Source: VRUE01 sp040879985
GTDB lineage: Bacteria; Actinomycetota; Thermoleophilia; Solirubrobacterales; 70-9
DNA: 64,000 nucleotides
Assembly: GCA_040879985.1 (NCBI GenBank)
Contig: JBBDJH010000001.1
Coordinates: 1 to 64,000, forward strand
Direction of reading: 5' to 3'
The position numbers and the translations under genes are program-made. Positions within the stretch are counted from its first letter, which is position 1, and each line of letters begins with the position of its first letter. Shown here in pieces: positions 1 to 8,272 of the stretch. The notes below the pieces were generated by a model. That model saw only the letters and a program-made list of their open reading frames with translations, was not told where the DNA came from and made no database searches.

Positions 1-9
1 GCCGACCTG

Positions 10-55
10 CATTTTTCGGTGACCATCGACCGACATTTTTCGATGACCATTGACA
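10..55. mobile_element. Tip of a probable IS21-family insertion sequence
   Basis: Two 21-bp direct repeats at 10-30 and 34-54 match at 19 of 21 positions with a 24-bp period. Each starts CATTTTTCG and ends GAC. The block closes with TGACA at 51-55. Several short repeats at a terminus that ends in CA is the usual layout of IS21-family ends. Only the tip is present; the istA/istB genes would lie to the left of the window. The family assignment is from the terminus alone. Confidence 0.45.
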
Positions 56-327
56 GCGTATTCCGAACAGGAACCAGCCAATTTGCAGGGGATCTTTAGG
101 AGGCGCAAACGGCGCTTGCCGCCTCGATGCGCTTGGATGTGCGCCGATATGCGGTGTTTCGGGAACTTCTCGCCAGAAGTTCCCGAAACACATCAGGCGG
201 GTTCAGTAGGCCGGCAGATGCCCGGTCGCGTTGCACGCCCGCCCCAAGACGGTTGACGCGATGCGCGAGGGTAGGGGCTGTCCGCGCTGCGGCCCGGTTC
301 CGGCCCGCCGTGAGGCTGCCCGCAGAC
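56..327. other. Non-coding left flank of the island
   Basis: Between the insertion-sequence tip and the stop codon of the last operon gene I see no credible coding sequence; the short open frames here overlap each other on both strands. The only strong structure is the palindrome at 154-191, listed separately. Confidence 0.6.
154..191. repeat. Long perfect palindrome, left copy
   Basis: GTGTTTCGGGAACTTCT, a 4-nt CGCC loop, then the exact reverse complement: a 17-bp perfect stem. The inner part TTTCGGGAACT/AGTTCCCGAAA recurs in a second palindrome at 14311-14342, on the other side of the accessory island. Confidence 0.8.
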
Positions 328-2574
328 CTATATCTTCTTGAGCATCTGGACCGCGAAGCGGGCCGCGCGGTCTGCGGCACGATGCTGCCAGCCGTCACGA
401 TCCGACTCTTCCTTGTCGTCGAGTAGGTCCGAGATGCCCCGGATTACGAGCGCCTTTACGTCGGGGTTAGCGTGGGCAGCCTGGAGGAAGCCCGCCCCCT
501 CCATCTCGACGGCAACCGCTTGGTCGTAGTTCTCCCGGATGAATTTGTACGTCGGCGAACGGGTCGACGCCACGACCTTTGCTCCCGCAGCAATCGGGGC
601 AACAACGACACTCGGCGTCTCAGTCCCCTCGAACCACGCGCTGGACTGTCGCTCCCGCTCGGCCCGCTGTTCGAGCGAATAGTTGGACCGCCCAACGCGC
701 GGCCGCGCGATGAAGCTGTCTCCTGCCTTGCCCGCCTCGTAGCCGTAGATGTCGGTTGCCACGACAACGTCGCCGAGCGAAACGTCCTTTATGCCACCAG
801 CAACACCTACGAACAGCGCAACCTCGGGGCCGAAATGGCTGATCGCGCGCTCTGCCTCCAGCGCAGCGCTGTCCCCGCCAGCACCGATTAGGACCGTGTG
901 TACCGTCCAATCGCTCGTGGGCGACTCGTACCGACCGCTCGTGTAGACGGTGCCACGGTACACCTCTTCCTCTGCGCCATCGAGCAGCCTCAGCATGGCC
1001 TCCTGCTCCGGGGCGATAGCTGAGAGGATCACTGCCACCCGCTGTTTGCGCTGGCGTGCCTCGACCGCGTCCCGAAGACCTCCTGGCAACTCCGAAACCT
1101 CGCGCGTTGGCGTGATCATCGCGATCTGGGTGAAGTTGTGATACCCGATCGACTCCGCAGGGCCAACGGCGTACTCGCCGTTGAGGTAGATGCCAAGCTT
1201 GACGTTCGCCTCGGGCATGGACGCGATCGCAGTATCCGCCTCCATATTGCTGTCGATAGCGTCGAGCAGGTACTTGCGGCTCTCGCACAGAAAGCAGACC
1301 ACCGCGGACTCCTCGCTGACGGTTCGGTCGAAGTGCTCGGCCAGCGCCTGCACGTTTTCGCGCAGTCCGTCACGTTTCATCCGCATCAGGTAGTACGGGC
1401 TGCCTTGTGCCTCAGCGCGAACGAGTCGGAGGAGCGCTTTGCCATCAACTTCATCGAACCAGATAGGGACGTTGGGCCAGATAGCGCGCTCGAACGGGCT
1501 AAGCGCCGAGGCGATGGTGTACTCGAACGTCTTCATCTGAGCCGGAATGGGCGTGCCTTCCTCCATCATCTTCACCATTTCGTCTCGCGACACATCCCAG
1601 TAGTCGACGAGGAACTCCATCGGCTCCGACCCGTTGATGCTCTCGATATAGAAATAGCGGCCCTCATCGTATTGATCCTTATCGTTGAACTCCAGTTGGA
1701 GCGGATCTTTGTCAGCCAATGCATAGGGATGCTGGAGCAGGTATTCCGAGGGTGAATACGGCAGAAGCGTCGTGATCGCGGCATGGTCGTACGTGAAGTC
1801 GTAGACCTCGTTGCCCCGGTCTAGCTTCGCGTAGTAGATGCACTGCAACTGCTTTTCATGGCGATTGCTGGAGCACCCACCGACGATCTGCGCTCCGTTC
1901 GCATCGTTGCGCAACTCTTGCCCCACCGCATAGCAGTCGGTGAAGTCGATGAACTGCTTGGCCCCGATGTGACCGCTTCCTGACGTGAACAAGATGCCCG
2001 TCGTCTCGCGGAACACCTCGGCAGGTCGTGGCGCTTTGTCATAGGTTGCGGCGATCTGGTCGCGGTAGCTCTTCACGCACTTCTGTACGGCGTTGATACC
2101 AGCGTACTTGCGATCGTTGCGGCGGGTACTGATCTCGACCGCAACCGGAATCGCGTCCAAGACCGCGCTCGAATAGGCAGCCAGTAGCAATCCATCCGTG
2201 ACGTCGGCCTCTTCATGGCCACGGTCCGCGTAGAAGAACGAGTGTACGGTCGTGCCGATCAACGGCGGAAAGTGACCCCGCTCCGCGCAAAAAGCGCGCA
2301 AGCCAGCGACAAGATTTTCATCCGACTTCCGCTGCTGAGCCGTGACGATCTCCTCGTCGACCTCACTGTCGCCTTCGTCGCCTGCCTCCTCCCCGAGATC
2401 TTCGATGACCTCCTTCGAATTGAGCAGAAGAAGAAGCGACACGTCGTTCCAGGTTCGGCCCTTGTCGATCAAGCGCTCTTCAAGCTGCCGGGCGATCTGG
2501 ATTACATGCTCTTCCTCGATGAGCCCTAGGGGAAGATTGCTGCCCGCTAGCGTCAGATCTAGAATCGGCTTCAT
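328..2574 (-). CDS. FIST sensor-nucleosidase (MTAN/PNP-like) fusion
   Basis: A 748-aa protein with two parts. Residues about 85-490 look like a FIST sensory domain: the VGGCSS glycine-rich turn (231-236), the VCFLC strand (426-430) and the terminal GEY...GYHNFT signature (466-482) fit FIST_N plus FIST_C. Residues about 510-748 are a nucleoside phosphorylase/MTA-SAH nucleosidase fold: GVAGG (590-594), LGDVVVAT (600-607), the VEMEGAGF ribose-binding motif (689-696) and RGISD (712-716) carrying the general acid Asp. Such domains cleave the N-glycosidic bond of purine nucleosides or nucleotides and occur as effectors in bacterial immune proteins. It is last in the seven-gene operon, 36 bp after the 67-aa gene. 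I infer that it senses a signal through FIST and depletes a nucleoside metabolite. The nucleosidase call is firm; the FIST call is moderate. Confidence 0.7.
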   Translation of the reverse strand: MKPILDLTLAGSNLPLGLIEEEHVIQIARQLEERLIDKGRTWNDVSLLLLLNSKEVIEDLGEEAGDEGDSEVDEEIVTAQQRKSDENLVAGLRAFCAERGHFPPLIGTTVHSFFYADRGHEEADVTDGLLLAAYSSAVLDAIPVAVEISTRRNDRKYAGINAVQKCVKSYRDQIAATYDKAPRPAEVFRETTGILFTSGSGHIGAKQFIDFTDCYAVGQELRNDANGAQIVGGCSSNRHEKQLQCIYYAKLDRGNEVYDFTYDHAAITTLLPYSPSEYLLQHPYALADKDPLQLEFNDKDQYDEGRYFYIESINGSEPMEFLVDYWDVSRDEMVKMMEEGTPIPAQMKTFEYTIASALSPFERAIWPNVPIWFDEVDGKALLRLVRAEAQGSPYYLMRMKRDGLRENVQALAEHFDRTVSEESAVVCFLCESRKYLLDAIDSNMEADTAIASMPEANVKLGIYLNGEYAVGPAESIGYHNFTQIAMITPTREVSELPGGLRDAVEARQRKQRVAVILSAIAPEQEAMLRLLDGAEEEVYRGTVYTSGRYESPTSDWTVHTVLIGAGGDSAALEAERAISHFGPEVALFVGVAGGIKDVSLGDVVVATDIYGYEAGKAGDSFIARPRVGRSNYSLEQRAERERQSSAWFEGTETPSVVVAPIAAGAKVVASTRSPTYKFIRENYDQAVAVEMEGAGFLQAAHANPDVKALVIRGISDLLDDKEESDRDGWQHRAADRAARFAVQMLKKI

Positions 2575-2610
2575 TACACGATCCTATGCAACACGCATCG
2601 ACCGGAGTGC

Positions 2611-2814
2611 TCAGCTCTCTCCGGTGCCGGCTTTGTCGGTTGCGCCGCGCCGGCCGTTGGCTGAATCGCCTCGGCCCTCGGAATCCACGAGCGCGGCCAG
2701 CGTAGCGACCTGGCGCCGGATGGTCGCAACACGCTTCTCGAATTCAGCAAACAGATCGTCGCCCGTACAAACCCTTGTAGGCACCGCGGCGGTTCCACAC
2801 TGCCCAGCCTTCAT
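2611..2814 (-). CDS. Small coupled operon protein, 67 aa
   Basis: The ATG overlaps the stop of the upstream 726-aa gene as ATGA, the same coupling used elsewhere in this operon, which is the main reason to believe it is translated. Residues about 18-48 (DDLFAEFEKRVATIRRQVAT onward) form a probable amphipathic helix; the C-terminus is Gly/Ala/Arg-rich and disordered. It has no transmembrane segment. The length and helical content argue against a beta-grasp ubiquitin-like protein, and it lacks a terminal GG. I recognise no family. It may be an accessory partner of the nuclease-like protein before it or the nucleosidase after it. Confidence 0.5.
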   Translation of the reverse strand: MKAGQCGTAAVPTRVCTGDDLFAEFEKRVATIRRQVATLAALVDSEGRGDSANGRRGATDKAGTGES

Positions 2815-4991
2815 CCTGCCTTCGAGACCTCTCGACGGGCATGATCGACAACCACGAGGGCGTCATACGGCCGCTTGCTTGAGACAGCGCTGCCGATCGC
2901 CAGGGTGCGCTGGACGCCGAGTTCGTCGAAGCGTTCGGTGACCTGCGCCTTCACTGAATCAAGCAAGGCGGCGCCCGAGGTGTCGGAGCTAGCAATCGCG
3001 CAGAAGAGCAGCGGCTCCGGAGTCGTGAAGCTGAGCGCAACACGTTGAACCCGCTTGCGCTTGCGCGCGAGCTTTCGCAATTTCTTGAGCGCCTTCCAAA
3101 ATTCCGCCTGCGCGTCGCTGCTCGCGTCGAGAAGGGCGCATCCGGCCTGGACCCAAGCAGTAGGCCGCTCCGAGCAGAGGAGGTCGAGGAAGGCCGCTGA
3201 GCGAGCAGGGACCTTCATCCGCGGTTTCGGTGCTGGTTTGGTGCGGATGCCTTGCTCGTAGAGGACCCATTGGTCGAGCGGGTCGGTGAATGACGTGTAG
3301 CGAACTCGATCTTCTCCGGGCTCCTCCTCGAAGTACAGGCCAAACAGCATGTAGTGCATCCACCAATCCAGCTCGTCGCTGGCCACGAATCGACCGAGTT
3401 CGTTCAAGCGGGAACGCCGACGCAGGAAGTGGATGAGCTGGATAGGCCATTGCGTGGTCGCAGCTACCTGCTCGAGCTCGTGCAGAGTCAGAACCCAGGG
3501 CGCCGTGACGCCCTCAGGCATCGTCCGGGTGCCCTGGAGTTCCCAAAGCACGGGAGCCACCGGGGAGAGGTCATCGAGGGTGACCATGATCGTCTGGACC
3601 TCTCCAATCGACTCGGTGAGTTCGACCTCCTGCCCGCTCGAGTCGGTCAGCCGAGCTGATTTGAACAACGCGGCCCGTGCGCGTTCTCCTTGTTCAGCGG
3701 CCTTCGTGAGATTTTCACGAAGGTGCGTCAAGAGGGCCTGCCCTCCCCGCCTCGCACCTGGTCGCATCGTGGCGCTCTTAGCCTCGACAAGCAAAGCGGT
3801 GGTGCCGCACCGCATCAGCACGTCGAGCTCGCCCTGCGCGCTTGCGTCGACGAAGTGGACCGAGCGATGGATCTCGTCGGGCTCCAGTACTGGCTGAAGG
3901 ATCTCCGCGACCCGTTGCTCAAGCCAGCGGCTGCGGTGGTCCAGGTAGGACGTGCCCTTCTTCAGAGCTGTCTCAAAAACGGGTCGCAGCGCCCAGAGGT
4001 CGGCCCCAGGAACGGTCTGAAGATACGCGTCGTCGGCGACCTTGATGTACGGCCGCTGTCGAACTCTTTCGGCGAGCGCGAACCAGTCCTCCTCGCACTG
4101 ACCAAACGCAAGAGACATGCGCTCGAGGTAGGCCTCAGCGATGTCTACATCCACCGCCGCCGCGGTCGCCACGTCCGCTGGAGAAAGCAAACAAGCTTCG
4201 CCAGCCGTGTTCATCGCCCAGACAAAGGGAAGGAACTTCGCCGCGCCGACGGGGTCCGACTTCCATTTGCCGTCGAAAACCTGCTCCGCCCAGTCGTAGG
4301 CGGGATGACCGGGGCCGAACTGCCGAGGGTCGTCGCGAGCGGACTCCATCCGCGCCCACAGCCGCTCTCTGGTTAGAACGGAAACTGCGTCAGAGATCCG
4401 GATTCCCGCCTCACAGTCGAAGCCGAGTTCGTCTCGCAGACGAGTGGCGAATCGCTCCGGGCCAAATAGTCCTCGCAGAGCCGCATGCTCCTGCCACCAC
4501 CATCCCGGGTTCCGTAGATAGAGGTGGTGGGCGGCTGCACGGCCGCGAGCGGCTCCCTCGGGGCCATCCCAGAAACCGGCGTTGACTTGGCGTCGGAAAG
4601 ACTCAAGGATCGTTGCCTCGGCCGCCAGGTCTCGGATTGGACCGAGGACGTTTGCATCTATTGCGCTGGCGCTTCGCGAGCCAGCTCGATCCTCACGTTT
4701 CAGCAGCTCAGCTGCGACGACCTCGATCAGGTAGACCGAGCCCGGGTGGTCGCTCTCGGAGTAGGTGTTGGGATCGATGAACGACTCTGCCATGCATAGC
4801 TGGACAATCAGGTGCACGGCGTCGTGGGGATCTAGTACACCCCGCAATCCCTTTCTTCTATTGGCAATCTCATGGCCAAGGTCTGCGCCCTGGCCAAGCG
4901 AGCCGATTACTCGGGCGCCGAGCTCGAGGGAACGCAGGAAATTTGACGGCAAGCCCTCGGCCTCGGCCGGCACATTCTCATCCGGCGTCAC
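2811..4991 (-). CDS. Large protein with PD-(D/E)XK nuclease core
   Basis: A 726-aa protein without a recognised full-length family. Around residues 355-425 it carries a NERD-like or restriction-endonuclease-like core: a helix HRSRWLEQRVAEIL (352-365), then ELDVLMRCG with Asp390, then LLVEAKS with Glu403 and Lys405, i.e. the D...ExK catalytic triplet. The N-terminal 340 residues are helical and the C-terminal 200 residues are of unknown fold. It begins with an ATGA overlap on the JAB gene stop. The C-terminus reads VSKAG; a terminal glycine is notable next to an E1-E2 enzyme, because Cap2-type systems conjugate a substrate through its own C-terminus. Nuclease activity is inferred from motif spacing; the conjugation idea is speculative. 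Confidence 0.6.
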   Translation of the reverse strand: MTPDENVPAEAEGLPSNFLRSLELGARVIGSLGQGADLGHEIANRRKGLRGVLDPHDAVHLIVQLCMAESFIDPNTYSESDHPGSVYLIEVVAAELLKREDRAGSRSASAIDANVLGPIRDLAAEATILESFRRQVNAGFWDGPEGAARGRAAAHHLYLRNPGWWWQEHAALRGLFGPERFATRLRDELGFDCEAGIRISDAVSVLTRERLWARMESARDDPRQFGPGHPAYDWAEQVFDGKWKSDPVGAAKFLPFVWAMNTAGEACLLSPADVATAAAVDVDIAEAYLERMSLAFGQCEEDWFALAERVRQRPYIKVADDAYLQTVPGADLWALRPVFETALKKGTSYLDHRSRWLEQRVAEILQPVLEPDEIHRSVHFVDASAQGELDVLMRCGTTALLVEAKSATMRPGARRGGQALLTHLRENLTKAAEQGERARAALFKSARLTDSSGQEVELTESIGEVQTIMVTLDDLSPVAPVLWELQGTRTMPEGVTAPWVLTLHELEQVAATTQWPIQLIHFLRRRSRLNELGRFVASDELDWWMHYMLFGLYFEEEPGEDRVRYTSFTDPLDQWVLYEQGIRTKPAPKPRMKVPARSAAFLDLLCSERPTAWVQAGCALLDASSDAQAEFWKALKKLRKLARKRKRVQRVALSFTTPEPLLFCAIASSDTSGAALLDSVKAQVTERFDELGVQRTLAIGSAVSSKRPYDALVVVDHARREVSKAG

Positions 4992-5521
4992 GACGAAATC
5001 CCTCCGGTCGATCCAGTCGCCGTTGAGCGACGCCGTAGCTTCCGCGAACTCACGAGCACAAGCTCAGTGACCTCCTGTCTGGGACGGACAACGAAGCCGT
5101 AGACACGGAACTGCATCTGAGGCGAATCATGCTCGGCGATCAGCAACACCGGGTTGTCGGTGGCGTAGTTGCGGCGCCGTGCGATGCGCCAGAGAGAGCG
5201 TCGGTCGGTGCGGCTTGGCGGTGCATCCAGACTGGGATGCACATGCCACTCGCCGACATAGTCCTCCTCGCCATCAGTGCGGTCGTGGATCGAGTCGAGA
5301 TAGCGCTGCAGGAATCGCGTGTCACGTGAGAAGAAGATGCGTCCATGCCGCGCTTGCGGCCCTGGCGGGCTGGCACGAGTGATCTGGAGTGTCGATTCGC
5401 CAAGCCTGCGCCCGAGCAGGATGCCGCCGGTCTCAACACCGATGCTGCTCCGCGTGTGCCCGCATATCGCAGCTCGAGCCGCCTGCTCGATGAGCACGCG
5501 TTCAAGCGCCACAGACAGCAC
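4988..5521 (-). CDS. JAB/JAMM isopeptidase (Cap3-like)
   Basis: Zn-dependent JAB1/MPN-fold peptidase. Counting from the proposed GTG at 5521, the protein is 177 aa with Glu30 (ETGGILLG), then EWHVHPSLDAPPSRTD with His93, His95, Ser103 and Asp106: the complete JAMM motif E...HxH(x7)SxxD. In ubiquitin-like bacterial operons this enzyme removes or trims conjugates made by the neighbouring E1-E2. The open frame extends up to 5830, but that part lies inside the E2-E1 gene; the GTG at 5521 gives a 20-bp overlap with it and places the fold start correctly. A second GTG three codons later is possible. No clear ribosome-binding site is seen, so translational coupling is likely. The stop overlaps the next ATG. 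Confidence 0.85.
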   Translation of the reverse strand: MLSVALERVLIEQAARAAICGHTRSSIGVETGGILLGRRLGESTLQITRASPPGPQARHGRIFFSRDTRFLQRYLDSIHDRTDGEEDYVGEWHVHPSLDAPPSRTDRRSLWRIARRRNYATDNPVLLIAEHDSPQMQFRVYGFVVRPRQEVTELVLVSSRKLRRRSTATGSTGGISS

Positions 5522-7181
5522 ATCCAGGACGCGGAGGGAACGTGGTGTGGTGCAGGGCAAGGCCCCGCTGAAGACGCCCGTCGTCAGCCGCGATTGGCTG
5601 CTCAACCCAGAGCCAGTGGTTGGCAAGGGCCCCCTCGCGGCCTTCGAGAAACTCGACCACTCGGGCAGCCGCAAAGGTCGCCGCCTGCTGCGAGGTGAGG
5701 CCAGCACCGGGGCGCGAGGCGGTTGCGCAGCCGGTGTCATAAACATCAGGCAGCCCGTCGCTCGGGACGTCAATCCACTCGGGGTGCCTTTCGTTCTTGT
5801 ACTCAACAAGGCACGCGATGCAGGCATCAACTCCCGGGCGAATCAACACAACCCGGAAGGCTGCGCCAGCGTGCAGAGTTCGAATCAAGAGCATCGTTGG
5901 CGGATCGTCCCGGTCGAAGGCAACTTCGCAAAGGAGCTCCTCCCGAGGGTCGTCGCCGATTGCCGCAACAACGAAATCGACATCGCGGAGATGGGTGGCG
6001 ATCACGCTCGGGTCGGAGAGGTTCTGGTACTGCGGATCGGTCTCGACGTCGGGGTTAATCCGTGAAAGCGCCGTCTCGATTGCCAATGGCTTGGTCTGAC
6101 CGACGGCCGTTAGGTCGAGTGCGTGGCGAACCACGTTGCCGGGACGAATCGTGTCGGGATCACATAGAACAAAGGAGCCGACGCCTTCGCGGACGAGCGA
6201 GAGGGCAAGTGTCGAGCCAATAGCCCCAAGGCCGAAGCAAGCCACCGACTTCTCCCCCAGCTCGTTCAGCGCGCGGACGCCCTCGAGCCGTCGCAGGAGC
6301 TCTTCGCGCGAGACGACGTGAAATTCAGGCGCGCATATCGGCCAACCTTTACCCACCTCGGCCTGCTGCCTTTTCGTACGCACGCCAATGTCGATCAGAA
6401 AAAGACGCTCCTGGTCGAGAACCTCATCGGTGAAAACAAGGCCGATCAGGTGGCGACCCTCTTTGGGTCGTTGCGTGAACTTGACTCCCTGGTGCCCGGA
6501 CTCGGCGAGTAGGAGCTCAAGCTCCCCGGTGTGGCGCATCGGCTTCGGTTCACGATTCAGCCGGTACCACTTCCAGATTCCGGGCTTCGCCCAGAGCTTC
6601 TTCTCCCCGAGGGACGAAATCAGGTCCTTGCCGACATGATCGCCGTCGACAGATCGTAGTACGCAAAGATCCTGTCCCAGTCGCTTCGCAACGCTGAAAG
6701 AGCCGCGGTTCTTGCCCTCGAAGCTCTTGAGCACGGCAGTGGGGGCAATGACCGAGTAGGCGGCGCCTTCGAAGTACTCGGGCAGCTCGTACAACGCCAG
6801 CTCGCGCGGGAACTTGCCCTCCAGGTGATAGCCGAGCCACCGCTCGGTTGCCGTATACACCTCACTGGCCGGAACCGTTCGTCGCCATGCTGAGGCAGGA
6901 AAGAGGCACGGCGCTTCATCCATGCCTTGATGACGGGCCCGTTCGATCTTCGGCGAGATGAACTTGACCTTGGGCGGGTAATGCGGATAGCCCGGCGGGT
7001 AGTCGAACTGAAGCTCGAAGTCGTGGCGCTCTAGACCCTCCTCCCCCTTGCGCCGCACGGTCACCGTGCCGCGAAAGCTCACCTCGCCGCGTGCCGATTC
7101 GACCTCCTCGAATCCTTTGCCGGACCAGTACTCCTGGTCTTCGGCATAGATGGTCGGAAAGCGCTCGCGCCAATCCTTCAC
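5502..7181 (-). CDS. E2-E1 ubiquitin-like conjugation fusion (Cap2-like)
   Basis: A 559-aa two-enzyme fusion. Residues 1-140 are an E2 (UBC) fold with the YPPGYPHYPPKVKF strand (61-74) and candidate catalytic Cys92 in DEAPCLF. Residues about 145-300 are a linker/adenylation-associated region. Residues about 305-559 are a ThiF/E1 domain with GLGAIGS (317-323), Asp341, Arg352 and Lys364 for ATP, Cys485 in DTGCATASRPG as the likely catalytic cysteine, and two CxxC pairs (454/457 and 554/557) that should bind zinc. The E1 activates and the E2 transfers a protein C-terminus onto a target. The gene overlaps the MBL gene upstream by ATGA and the JAB gene downstream by 20 bp. E2-E1-JAB sets of this type are known from type II CBASS and related neighbourhoods. 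No ubiquitin-like protein is encoded nearby. Confidence 0.9.
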   Translation of the reverse strand: MKDWRERFPTIYAEDQEYWSGKGFEEVESARGEVSFRGTVTVRRKGEEGLERHDFELQFDYPPGYPHYPPKVKFISPKIERARHQGMDEAPCLFPASAWRRTVPASEVYTATERWLGYHLEGKFPRELALYELPEYFEGAAYSVIAPTAVLKSFEGKNRGSFSVAKRLGQDLCVLRSVDGDHVGKDLISSLGEKKLWAKPGIWKWYRLNREPKPMRHTGELELLLAESGHQGVKFTQRPKEGRHLIGLVFTDEVLDQERLFLIDIGVRTKRQQAEVGKGWPICAPEFHVVSREELLRRLEGVRALNELGEKSVACFGLGAIGSTLALSLVREGVGSFVLCDPDTIRPGNVVRHALDLTAVGQTKPLAIETALSRINPDVETDPQYQNLSDPSVIATHLRDVDFVVAAIGDDPREELLCEVAFDRDDPPTMLLIRTLHAGAAFRVVLIRPGVDACIACLVEYKNERHPEWIDVPSDGLPDVYDTGCATASRPGAGLTSQQAATFAAARVVEFLEGREGALANHWLWVEQPIAADDGRLQRGLALHHTTFPPRPGCAVCGA

Positions 7182-8272
7182 GCAGCGGGCTGATTGTCGA
7201 GCCTGGTTCGGCTTCCCCGTTGGCGACGCTTCTTGATGGCGGCGGCGGTCAAGGCGCCGCCTACGACCGCGGCGCCGGCGGCGAGCCCCTTGGCGGTGCT
7301 GGCCGAGTCGCCTTCATCCTCGTCCCAACCGTAATCCTCTGCGTAGGAACCAGGGTCCAGAACGATGCGGTAAGCGCTGCCGGAGTCAACCTCGACGGCG
7401 ACGGTCCCGAAGCTAGAGGTCTCGAAGACATTCTCCTCCCCGGCCTCATCGCGATATGCCTCCACCATGTCCTCATGAGGATGTTCGTGGAGGTTGTCCT
7501 CTCCGACTGAAACAACGACCGCGTCGGGGCCGATAAGCCCTAGGGCGTCGAGCCAGCCCTCGGAGTCCTCTCCGCCATCCTTGAAGAAGCTGCGTGAGCC
7601 GTGATGACTCGCGTGCAGGACATCGGCCGCCAGCACCTCGGTACCGGTTTCCGAATCCGATTTGCCCTCGTAGTAGTCGACGACGCGCTTCCAGCAGGCA
7701 AGGTTGGAGTCACCGGTCAGCAGCACTGACGTTTCCCCCTCGTAAGTCATCCTCAAGACAAGGCAGTTCTCGTGGACGAGCTTCTTCGCTTCCTCCTCGC
7801 TGAGGCTCTCGTCGATCTCGATGTAGCCGGGAGGCGAGAAGCACCGTACGCTGATGTCTTCACCGAGGTCATAGTCGGCGTCCTTGTCGCCGAGGGGCGT
7901 GCGGCTTCCTTGCGGGCGCTTGACCTTGTCCTCGGGGTGTTCGTCGACGACGCGCTGGTAGTCGCCGAAGTTCTTGGCGATTTCCTTGCGTTCCTCGTGC
8001 TGCGGCACCCAAAGCCATTCCACGTCGTAACGGTCGTAGAGGTCGCCGATGCCAGTGATGTGATCGTCGTGAGCATGGGTGACGACCAAGTACTTGAGCC
8101 GCTTTTTGCCGTCACTTCCGGCGGGCAGGACATCGTCGAGCAGCTTGAAGATGTCGATGCCCTCGCCCTCGCAGCGATAGACATCCACGAGCATGAACTC
8201 GCCATCGGGGAGCCGGATCAGGGTGCAGTCGCCCTGACCGACGTTTGCGCAAATCACTTCGAAATCAGCCAT
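7178..8272 (-). CDS. ComEC-like metallo-beta-lactamase-fold hydrolase with C-terminal hydrophobic tail
   Basis: A 364-aa MBL-fold hydrolase. The zinc motif THAHDDH is at 65-71; VLLTGDSN supplies the bridging Asp and LHASHHGS the later His, all in the order seen in the soluble ComEC/Rec2 hydrolase domain. Residues about 326-347 (GLAAGAAVVGGALTAAAIKK) are a small hydrophobic stretch followed by a basic cluster, so the enzyme may be anchored to the membrane. MBL-fold proteins with E2-E1 and JAB partners have been noted in comparative genomics of bacterial ubiquitin-like systems; the substrate (nucleic acid, nucleotide or conjugate) is not known. Overlaps: 8 bp with the membrane protein gene, ATGA with the E2-E1 gene. 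Confidence 0.85.
   Translation of the reverse strand: MADFEVICANVGQGDCTLIRLPDGEFMLVDVYRCEGEGIDIFKLLDDVLPAGSDGKKRLKYLVVTHAHDDHITGIGDLYDRYDVEWLWVPQHEERKEIAKNFGDYQRVVDEHPEDKVKRPQGSRTPLGDKDADYDLGEDISVRCFSPPGYIEIDESLSEEEAKKLVHENCLVLRMTYEGETSVLLTGDSNLACWKRVVDYYEGKSDSETGTEVLAADVLHASHHGSRSFFKDGGEDSEGWLDALGLIGPDAVVVSVGEDNLHEHPHEDMVEAYRDEAGEENVFETSSFGTVAVEVDSGSAYRIVLDPGSYAEDYGWDEDEGDSASTAKGLAAGAAVVGGALTAAAIKKRRQRGSRTRLDNQPAA

Noticed and set aside
2611..2814. 67-aa protein as ubiquitin-like modifier
   Set aside because: Helical pattern, no beta-grasp spacing and no terminal GG.
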